5,599 nt of DNA from an uncultured Rhodobiaceae bacterium (GTDB taxonomy: Archaea > Thermoplasmatota > Poseidoniia > Poseidoniales > Poseidoniaceae): assembly GCA_937911445.1 (NCBI GenBank), contig CALDQY010000192.1, positions 1 to 5,599 on the forward strand, written 5' to 3'. The stretch's first letter is position 1; each line of letters begins with the position of its first letter. Shown in pieces: positions 1-5,202 of this stretch. The notes beneath the pieces were generated by a model, which was not told the DNA's origin, made no database searches, and saw nothing but the letters and a program-made list of their open reading frames with translations. Position numbers and translations under genes: made by a program.

Positions 1-1010
1 AAAGGCGTACTTTGAGGAATTTTCGTCAACCCATCACTTTCATGAATGCGGAGAATGGATTGGAGATTTTCAAAAAGGCTGTTCAATTGCGATTGGCCGA
101 ACACCACGTACACCTTGTCTGCCTCTCCGAAAAGATCCACAGCCCATTCGAGGCCAAAATACGGCTTACCATTACGGACCAAGAGCAAACAATCGCGTGC
201 CTCTACGTTGTATCGTGAGCGTATCAATGGATCTGAAAACGAATTGTATTCAATTGTATACGTTTCTGTTCCGTTGATGTTTGCATGAAGTTCAATCAAG
301 TTCTTTTTTGCACCCTGTTCATCCTCTGCCAAGTCGAAACGAGGCCAGTCTGGATGATTGACACCGAAAATGCGTTTAATTTCAAGTCCACGATTGATCA
401 GGTCGAGGTTGAAATTGAGAAACTTCTCCCCGGTCTGTGGTCGCAACCACCACAGACGAGTGTTGGTAAATGCTGTTGCGTAGATTTCATCGCCACGCCT
501 TGCAAATTCTGTGATGAGTTGGTAGGTGTCTTTTGCTTCCGCATCTTGTGAAAGACCTGGGGTTTGTGATATCAGTTGAATTCGTCCAAAATCACGTACA
601 TTCGCTTCCTGTTCATGCAACGTCCAGTGAACAATTTCGTTGGCCACAATCTCACTCCGAGCATCTGCATCTTTCGTGGAAATTCCTTCGATTAGATTTC
701 GAAGTGAGTAAGCGATTTTTGCTCGCACGGGGCCAATTTTCGTCAGTTGAGCATTTGAATTCGGCCAGTTCATTGAAAGGACACCGTACTCCATTTCATC
801 AGCACTAATTTGGAGTCGATGAATGAAAATCACCGCAGGGCCAACAATACTCGTTGCCATGGTCGTCAACAGATATTGAGACAGTACAACCGTATCTGCA
901 TCAAACATCGGCTCGCCGATGGCGATCCGTGAAACTGCGGTGAGGATGACGCCTACAATACCTGAAAAAATTCCAGCGATGACGAGCGTTGAATTTCCTG
1001 TATCAACCAT
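1..1010 (-). CDS. Membrane-anchored protein of unknown function (C-terminal end outside window)
   Basis: The minus frame from the ATG at 1010 stays open to the left edge, giving 336 complete codons without a stop. I do not recognise the family. The N terminus has two likely transmembrane helices, about residues 8-28 and 42-64. A long hydrophilic region follows. Its first part (about 85-165) looks helical and charged. The second part (about 168-325) looks alpha/beta, with the short stretches GDEIYATA, TRLWWLRP, GLEIKRIFG and KVYVVFG. The pattern 'GdeIya ... rGleIkrIF' weakly recalls PLD-like fold domains, but I see no HxK catalytic motif, so this is only a resemblance. The gene starts inside the end of the upstream EamA permease gene (8-bp overlap, ATGGTTGA). 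Co-transcription and translational coupling are therefore likely, and a role linked to the permease is possible. The five plus-strand ORFs over this region are shadows. Confidence 0.85.
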   Translation of the reverse strand, partial: MVDTGNSTLVIAGIFSGIVGVILTAVSRIAIGEPMFDADTVVLSQYLLTTMATSIVGPAVIFIHRLQISADEMEYGVLSMNWPNSNAQLTKIGPVRAKIAYSLRNLIEGISTKDADARSEIVANEIVHWTLHEQEANVRDFGRIQLISQTPGLSQDAEAKDTYQLITEFARRGDEIYATAFTNTRLWWLRPQTGEKFLNFNLDLINRGLEIKRIFGVNHPDWPRFDLAEDEQGAKKNLIELHANINGTETYTIEYNSFSDPLIRSRYNVEARDCLLLVRNGKPYFGLEWAVDLFGEADKVYVVFGQSQLNSLFENLQSILRIHESDGLTKIPQSTP

Positions 1011-1965
1011 CGACAACACTTCCTTGCTCGGAACGGAGTTCTTCGTCGCCCCGGATGACCAATACGGTACCAATCATCAAAACTGTTGCGCCGACCCAAG
1101 TCCACAAACTTGGGATACCTGTTGTTCCAAAAATCCATCCGATAAAAGAGCCAACAAGTGGCTCAAACAAATACGCCACACTCACGATGATTGGCGGGAA
1201 CCATCGAAGTACTGCACTAATTCCAGCATGGCCAACAATACCTGGGAAGACTGCAAGATACACGACATACCATATCCATGAACTGCTCATCCACCCGAAC
1301 ATCGAGATATTTTCCTCACTCAACGAGAAGACTGTCCCTTCAAGCATCATTGACATAACTGCGAGGAAGATTGCTGCGATGACAGTAACTGGTAGAATGT
1401 AAACAAACAATGGCATCCATTGGCGAAGTTTCCTTCCTGCCAGGAAATAGCCCACAACTGCAATAGCGCCGATGATGGCAGCAAGATCACCAAGGAGTGT
1501 TACATCCGTTTCAGCTGATATACCAAGCAGGGTAATTCCCCCTCCTATGAAGCCGATACTGGCGCCAAACACCTGCTGTTTTGGCACATATTTCCTCAAT
1601 AAGAGCGCACCAAAGACAATAATGAGTGGATGAATCGTTACGAAAAGAAGACTGTGGGTGAGGGATGTATTGTCAAGGGACCATACCCATGCACCCATGT
1701 GCAAGCCGAGACTTATTCCTGAACCAAGCAGGATGTATCGTGTTTCAGGTAACCTCAGTTTCTCCATTGAATCGGAATCTTGCCTCATATCACGATACTG
1801 AAGAAAGAATATAGGTGCCATCAATATGGCCGTCAGTTGAAATCGCCATGAAGCCCGAAGCAGAGGTGGGACGTCATCCATCAACTGGAATACCGCTCCA
1901 GCGCTCGAAATCGATATGATCGAGAAGGTGAGCAAAATCCACAGCAAAATTCTCTGGGAAATCAT
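1003..1965 (-). CDS. EamA/DMT-superfamily permease
   Basis: This is a 320-aa polytopic membrane protein with about ten hydrophobic helices (roughly 8-28, 40-56, 76-96, 103-123, 131-149, 157-175, 186-208, 228-250, 256-278, 287-305). That is the length and topology of a two-repeat EamA (drug/metabolite) transporter. The first repeat ends with the typical 'DNTSLTHSLLFVTIHPL ... VFGASIGFIGGGITLL' pattern. The second carries the family's 'LFEPLVGSFIGWIFG' segment with the conserved Glu-Pro (E268-P269), then a last helix and a charged cytoplasmic tail. Family members export or take up small metabolites such as amino acids or nucleotide-like compounds; the substrate cannot be read from the sequence. 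The start is well fixed: an in-frame TGA lies two codons upstream of the ATG. No Shine-Dalgarno is visible. It is the first gene of an operon with the overlapping downstream gene. Confidence 0.93.
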   Translation of the reverse strand: MISQRILLWILLTFSIISISSAGAVFQLMDDVPPLLRASWRFQLTAILMAPIFFLQYRDMRQDSDSMEKLRLPETRYILLGSGISLGLHMGAWVWSLDNTSLTHSLLFVTIHPLIIVFGALLLRKYVPKQQVFGASIGFIGGGITLLGISAETDVTLLGDLAAIIGAIAVVGYFLAGRKLRQWMPLFVYILPVTVIAAIFLAVMSMMLEGTVFSLSEENISMFGWMSSSWIWYVVYLAVFPGIVGHAGISAVLRWFPPIIVSVAYLFEPLVGSFIGWIFGTTGIPSLWTWVGATVLMIGTVLVIRGDEELRSEQGSVVDG

Positions 1966-2103
1966 AGAGGCTCACTGCACTTGCTAATCAACATGATGAG
2001 ATAAGCCTTAGCACACATCCTTTGCCATGATGTCTACATCGATACTCAGCAGATGTAATCTTTCAACCGTTTCATTCATACACTCCCTCAGTATGTCAAG
2101 TGC

Positions 2104-2337
2104 ATGAAGAATACCGGTGTTTGTCCAAAGTGCGACTCAAAGAATGTCAAGATCAACAATCTTGGCGGATTCCAAAACTACTTGCTAGGAAGCATCTACC
2201 AGTGCAAAGATTGTGGTTTCTCCGAAATATGGAATGGTCACAACGACAATGCGAAGAGAGATTTGTTGTATGTTCTACTGGGAATCATCGGCATCGGCCT
2301 TGTTCTCGCAGTCGGTTATTTCGCATTCATCGCCTGA
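2104..2337 (+). CDS. Small zinc-ribbon protein with C-terminal transmembrane helix
   Basis: This 77-aa protein has an N-terminal zinc ribbon built from C7-P-K-C10 and C34-K-D-C37. The spacing (CxxC, 23 residues, CxxC) fits a rubredoxin-like treble-clef or ribbon knuckle pair binding one Zn. The ribbon is followed by a polar linker (about 40-53) and one hydrophobic helix (about 54-75) that ends at the C terminus. The expected arrangement is a cytoplasmic ribbon tethered to the membrane. Such small proteins are common in archaea and mostly uncharacterised, so no function is assigned. The ATG at 2104 is chosen because it opens directly on the ribbon. Only a weak TATA-like stretch (TTCATTCATA, 2071-2080) lies about 26 bp upstream. 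It is divergent from the EamA operon and convergent with the propeller gene. The longer ORFs at 2100 and 2213 in other frames give low-complexity shadow proteins. Confidence 0.8.
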   Translation: MKNTGVCPKCDSKNVKINNLGGFQNYLLGSIYQCKDCGFSEIWNGHNDNAKRDLLYVLLGIIGIGLVLAVGYFAFIA

Positions 2338-2351
2338 CCGGTTCAGTGATG

Positions 2352-4142
2352 TCAAACAGGCATACCGATGTACGGCTCATCAATGTCCAATTGGAGGATG
2401 TAGAGTCCAGTCGAAATGCATGAGGCGTAGATCCGTCCTTCGTGGAATTCTACGGCCCAAAGGAACGGAACCCATGAGAAATCGTAGAATGCACTGTCAA
2501 GAGGTGTTCCGTCGAGGTGACCTCTTGGGAGATAGTAACCAATGGTAGCTTCAAAGTGGATATCGATCCGATCGGTGGCAATTGGTGAAATGAGCGTTTC
2601 AACGTCAACAATCCACACACCTGCATGATAATGCGAGATGTACAGTCGTCCGTCCCACGTACCACCACGAGATTGGTCTGTTTCTTCTGTGGTCTCGAAA
2701 TAGCCACTGTCGAGATTGTGTGGACTGAACAGCAACCATTCGTCCGCAACTGGATCCAGTTCACAGGATGAACCGAAACAATGGTCCGTTGCATAGGGAA
2801 TTTCCCAGTCACGGGTCATGGAAATCTCGAACTTGAAATTCCCGTTTTCCATCGAGTATTCGGTGGTGTCGAGCAAGTAGACGATGCCTGTTCCCTCGTA
2901 CAGGTCAAGACACTCGACTGCTGCAGTAACGTAATGCCTTGGTTCGTCACCAAGCCCAAGATGGGAGACGTCGAGCATTTCAGGGAATGGTTCTGCGTAG
3001 TGAATGTAGGAAACTCGTCCGCCGTTCTCGTTGCTCGTTGTTCCGCTATCTGGTCGACCATCGTTGTCAAGGTCGAGGAAATCCATCCACGATCCAACCT
3101 CAGGTGCTCGCCATCGGCACATCACTGGGTTGCCTTGCCCAGCCTTGCAGAGCGTTGCCATGGTCGTGTATTGGGCTGGGGAATTAACAGGGTGCGGAAC
3201 GTCAGTGACGTCTCCAATTCGGAGACCAGCTTCCCAGTAGGAGCCGTAGATGAAGGTTCGACCATAGCGTGGATCCTCGGTATCTTCACCCGGCCATCGT
3301 TGTACAGTCATGTCGTGAATGTAAATCCAGCCACCACGGGTTGTTTCCCAAGCGACTTCGTATTCTCCGACCTTGATGATGGTGTGACCAACCCCGGATG
3401 CAGGGATACCCGGAAGTGTTCGAGAAGCACTGCCTTGGAGGTTGAGATGAGCGATGGTGACACCACCACATGCTTCACCCAATGCAGAGTCGCACTGCTC
3501 GTAATCAGGGTTGGCTACGAATATGTACCACTCCCCATCGATCATGTGTGGGTAGAGGTTGTGTGGACCACTTGGGTGATCGACATCGTACCATGAATCA
3601 ACGTACGTTGGATTTGTTTTATCAGTGACATCGATGAGAACAACAGAGACTTGAGATGGGTCACCCCATTCACCAACGTTTGGATCAGCATAGCCAGAAT
3701 CGACAAGTTGATTCTGAAGAATGACATACTCGTTTCCGTTGTACTCCAAATACTTCACATCGAGAACTTGGGTGTTCGGGTCGTTGTACACACCAACGAC
3801 TTGAGGGTCCGAGGCGTTGGTGACATCTACGATGTGCATGTCGTTCCATCCCGCTTGGTATGTGTATACGTTACCGTCGGGTGAGCGAGCAACGGAAACT
3901 TCGGCGTTTCCTGGTGATGTCAATGGGTTGAACGCAAGTTGTTCGATGTTATCGGTTCCCGCTTCGTGCTGACTGGCGTTTGAGTGATCGTGTCCATCGC
4001 CTTGGAACAATGGGTCACCTGCTGCAAAGGTGAAGCTCGGTTCACTGGTTTCCGCTTCCTCACCAACGCCGACGAGAAGGACGGTAATTGAAGATGCAAA
4101 GAGAATACCAAAGATGGCTAGGGCAATCACTCGCGTGTCCAT
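2352..4142 (-). CDS. Exported, membrane-anchored LVIVD-repeat beta-propeller protein
   Basis: This 596-aa protein starts with a hydrophobic segment (residues 5-27) that acts as an N-terminal anchor or signal peptide. No lipobox Cys is present. A low-complexity linker (28-65) with the His-rich motif GHDHSNASQHE follows, and then a long beta-rich domain. LVIVD-type repeat cores are visible at 102-113 (MHIVDVTNASDP), 167-178 (VVLIDVTDKTNP), 306-317 (GLRIGDVTDVPH), 507-520 (AGVWIVDVETLISP) and, degenerate, 579-586 (GLYILQLD). This fits a multi-bladed propeller (Pfam LVIVD-like). A Ca-binding type loop DxDxDGxxD lies at 357-365. Eight Cys (217, 225, 332, 342, 411, 455, 460, 575) suggest disulfides outside the cell. 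His motifs recur: PHNLYPH at 193-199, SPHNLDS at 473-479 and SHYHAG at 503-508. The ATG at 4142 is preferred over the longer frame to 4304, because the extension runs through the promoter gap and overlaps the divergent gene. Enzymatic activity is unknown. Confidence 0.88.
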   Translation of the reverse strand: MDTRVIALAIFGILFASSITVLLVGVGEEAETSEPSFTFAAGDPLFQGDGHDHSNASQHEAGTDNIEQLAFNPLTSPGNAEVSVARSPDGNVYTYQAGWNDMHIVDVTNASDPQVVGVYNDPNTQVLDVKYLEYNGNEYVILQNQLVDSGYADPNVGEWGDPSQVSVVLIDVTDKTNPTYVDSWYDVDHPSGPHNLYPHMIDGEWYIFVANPDYEQCDSALGEACGGVTIAHLNLQGSASRTLPGIPASGVGHTIIKVGEYEVAWETTRGGWIYIHDMTVQRWPGEDTEDPRYGRTFIYGSYWEAGLRIGDVTDVPHPVNSPAQYTTMATLCKAGQGNPVMCRWRAPEVGSWMDFLDLDNDGRPDSGTTSNENGGRVSYIHYAEPFPEMLDVSHLGLGDEPRHYVTAAVECLDLYEGTGIVYLLDTTEYSMENGNFKFEISMTRDWEIPYATDHCFGSSCELDPVADEWLLFSPHNLDSGYFETTEETDQSRGGTWDGRLYISHYHAGVWIVDVETLISPIATDRIDIHFEATIGYYLPRGHLDGTPLDSAFYDFSWVPFLWAVEFHEGRIYASCISTGLYILQLDIDEPYIGMPV

Positions 4143-4165
4143 GTCAGGCCGAGTGATACCTTGCG

Positions 4166-4173
4166 TATTGTAT
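4166..4173 (-). promoter_or_regulatory. TATA-like box for the propeller gene
   Basis: Read on the minus strand this is ATACAATA, centred about 27 bp before the ATG at 4142. That is the spacing expected if transcription starts at or next to the start codon (leaderless mRNA). A purine- and A-rich stretch (GAGAATAA) precedes it, where a BRE would lie. No Shine-Dalgarno is present before the ATG. Assignment is by position and composition only. Confidence 0.45.
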
Positions 4174-4178
4174 TTATT
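4171..4178 (+). promoter_or_regulatory. TATA-like box for the 198-aa exported protein gene
   Basis: The sequence TATTTATT is centred about 26 bp before the ATG at 4200, the classic archaeal distance from TATA box to transcription start. The transcript would be leaderless. This favours the ATG at 4200 over a TTG at 4161 in the same frame, which would put the box inside the coding region. It partly overlaps the oppositely oriented box of the propeller gene. Confidence 0.55.
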
Positions 4179-4181
4179 CTC

Positions 4182-4196
4182 AGTGCACTTGGCCAA
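4182..4196. promoter_or_regulatory. Two adjoining 8-bp palindromes in the divergent promoter
   Basis: AGTGCACT (4182-4189) and TTGGCCAA (4189-4196) are both perfect palindromes. They share one base and lie between the TATA-like box and the ATG of the 198-aa gene. The position would suit a repressor operator for a dimeric regulator. Short palindromes also occur by chance, so this is a weak call. Confidence 0.25.
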
Positions 4197-4199
4197 ACC

Positions 4200-4796
4200 A
4201 TGCGTTCCCTGGTGGTTGCGATGGTCATGTTGCTGCTCGCAGCACCCGTAGCAGCCCACGAGTTGGTCATTTACACTGTGATTGTCAACGATGAGGGACC
4301 ACAACCTGCCGATGTACCTGCAAGTGCGCTCAAGGCTGGCGATTCGGTCTGGTTTTGGATGAAAGATTCAACGGAAAACATGTCAATGGTTATCGAATTG
4401 AGTAAAGATGGTGCAAGTGCACGATCTCCGACGCTCGTATACGAGTGTGCCCTTGATGAGAACGGAAGTCTTGTCGATGACGACTGCAAGAATCGATTTG
4501 AATTCACATTTGCTGGAAATCAGTCTGTTGGTTTGTGGAACGTGTCGTACATGAAATCCATCAACGGAACGCTGACAGAAACGCTCCATGGTAGCGTGAT
4601 AATCAACGAAGACGTTCACCTCGATGCAAACCATACACACGACAATACCACGCAACAAGGAGTTGAAAGCCAGAGCACTGGCGGGAACGACTCGATGATT
4701 CAAACCGGTGCAATCGTGGTTGCAATCGTATCAGCGCTCGGTGTTGGAGTTATATTGATGCAACCCGAAAAGAAGACCTTGGTCGAAGAAGAATAG
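4200..4796 (+). CDS. Exported, C-terminally anchored sequon-rich protein with predicted N-terminal His
   Basis: This 198-aa protein has a clear signal peptide (residues 1-19, hydrophobic core LVVAMVMLLLAAP). The likely cleavage site VAA^H makes His20 the first mature residue. A beta-rich domain of about 110 residues follows, with the stretches ELVIYTVIV, GDSVWFWMKDS, FEFTFAG, VGLWNVSYMKS and HGSVII. The order recalls cupredoxin-like sandwiches, but the canonical blue-copper ligands are not evident. Cys83 and Cys96 probably form a disulfide. Eight N-x-S/T sequons (N60, 88, 107, 114, 122, 144, 149, 163) suggest heavy archaeal N-glycosylation. A His-rich polar linker (HLDANHTHD, 140-148) leads to one transmembrane helix (about 167-187) and a short charged tail. 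The start is set by the signal peptide and the TATA box 26 bp upstream. It is divergent from the propeller gene over 57 bp, which suggests joint regulation. The family is not recognised and the function is unknown. Confidence 0.87.
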   Translation: MRSLVVAMVMLLLAAPVAAHELVIYTVIVNDEGPQPADVPASALKAGDSVWFWMKDSTENMSMVIELSKDGASARSPTLVYECALDENGSLVDDDCKNRFEFTFAGNQSVGLWNVSYMKSINGTLTETLHGSVIINEDVHLDANHTHDNTTQQGVESQSTGGNDSMIQTGAIVVAIVSALGVGVILMQPEKKTLVEEE

Positions 4797-4812
4797 GCTC
4801 TTTTTTGAGCCT
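4795..4812 (+). terminator. Short hairpin with T6 loop at the end of the 198-aa gene
   Basis: AGGCTC (4795-4800) and GAGCCT (4807-4812) are perfect 6-bp arms around a loop of six T. The left arm includes the last two bases of the TAG stop codon. The T run is in the loop rather than after the stem. Since archaeal RNA polymerase terminates on T-rich stretches, the T6 run itself may be the signal. The right arm abuts the TATA box of the next gene. Confidence 0.5.
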
Positions 4813-4819
4813 TTATGTA
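4812..4819 (+). promoter_or_regulatory. TATA box of the 102-aa gene
   Basis: TTTATGTA is centred about 25 bp before the ATG at 4840 and is close to the archaeal TATA consensus. It points to a leaderless transcript starting at that ATG, and it argues against the in-frame GTG at 4822, which would lie almost on the box. Confidence 0.5.
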
Positions 4820-4834
4820 CTGTGAAAAACAGTA
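4818..4834. promoter_or_regulatory. Inverted repeat between TATA box and start (possible operator)
   Basis: TACTGT (4818-4823) and ACAGTA (4829-4834) are perfect inverted 6-bp arms with a 5-bp spacer. They sit between the TATA box, overlapping its last two bases, and the predicted transcription start at 4840. This is where archaeal repressors commonly bind. It is too early in the transcript region to be an RNA hairpin of a leaderless mRNA. Confidence 0.35.
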
Positions 4835-4839
4835 TTCTT

Positions 4840-5148
4840 ATGGTCGAAAATCCATCCGAAAACAACAAACTGAAAGCCATTCGTGAACAAAAGGAGCAAC
4901 CACTTCTCGATGCTTTTCAAGGCTCAAAAATGTGGTTCCATGAAAAGTACCTTCTTTTCGAAACAAACGTCAACATCGAAACTGATGCATGGGGGGCTCG
5001 TATCACACTCAGTAGCATAGCTCATCCAACATTCACCATCTCTGGAAGATGGGACATGATCAACTTCGGTTCTGACTACATCGGGTGCTCGATGGTGGGC
5101 TGGTCGCTCTATTCTGAATGCCCGTACCCTGAATGGTTTGGAGAATGA
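4840..5148 (+). CDS. Hypothetical 102-aa protein
   Basis: I do not recognise this protein. It opens with a charged helical stretch (about 4-29, rich in Lys, Glu, Gln and Asn). Next comes a region of alternating hydrophobic residues that looks like beta strands (KYLLFETNVNIET, ARITLSSIA, TFTISGRW), and the end is Gly/Trp/Tyr-rich with two Cys (83 and 94). There is no signal peptide or transmembrane helix, so it is probably cytosolic. A GTG at 4822 is in frame and would add six residues. The ATG at 4840 is preferred because the TATA box lies 25 bp upstream of it, matching the leaderless pattern of the neighbouring gene. It has its own promoter and stands alone: the upstream gene ends in a hairpin, and 54 bp separate it from the next gene. 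Confidence 0.65.
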   Translation: MVENPSENNKLKAIREQKEQPLLDAFQGSKMWFHEKYLLFETNVNIETDAWGARITLSSIAHPTFTISGRWDMINFGSDYIGCSMVGWSLYSECPYPEWFGE

Positions 5149-5202
5149 ATTGTCATCTGCTCAAATGCGACGATTCAAAGGTAAACGACTTCTCGGAAGG
5201 TT

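Noticed and set aside
12..808. Chain of four plus-strand ORFs (12-218, 46-288, 285-551, 533-808)
   Set aside because: A single minus-strand frame is open across the whole stretch from 1010 to the left edge and starts by overlapping the upstream operon gene. The plus ORFs are fragmentary and in different frames.
2093..2107. Four-codon mini-ORF (ATG TCA AGT GCA TGA) overlapping the zinc-ribbon start
   Set aside because: An ATGA overlap can indicate a coupled leader peptide, but four codons with no other support are easily chance.
2781..3596. 271-codon plus-strand ORF antisense to the propeller gene
   Set aside because: The opposite strand has a coherent repeat-containing protein with an anchor. 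The plus-strand translation shows no domain pattern and is a shadow.
4061..4142. Lipoprotein signal for the propeller protein
   Set aside because: There is no Cys after the hydrophobic segment; the next Cys is at residue 217. A simple transmembrane anchor or signal peptide fits better.
4161..4199. TTG start for the 198-aa gene
   Set aside because: It would place the TATA box inside the coding sequence and add 13 residues ahead of a signal peptide that is already complete from the ATG at 4200.
4143..4304. 54-residue N-terminal extension of the propeller ORF (start at 4304)
   Set aside because: The extension would cover the promoter gap and overlap the signal peptide region of the divergent gene. 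It has no signal features, whereas the ATG at 4142 opens directly on a good hydrophobic anchor with a TATA-like box 27 bp upstream.
4200..4796. Calling the 198-aa protein a blue-copper cupredoxin (plastocyanin/halocyanin type)
   Set aside because: The strand order is reminiscent, but the His-Cys-His-Met ligand set is missing: the two Cys fit a disulfide, and no Cys-x(n)-His-x(n)-Met ending is present.
5195..5200. GGAAGG as a Shine-Dalgarno for the UbiD gene
   Set aside because: It is only two bases before the GTG, too close for normal ribosome positioning, and the other genes here show no such sites.
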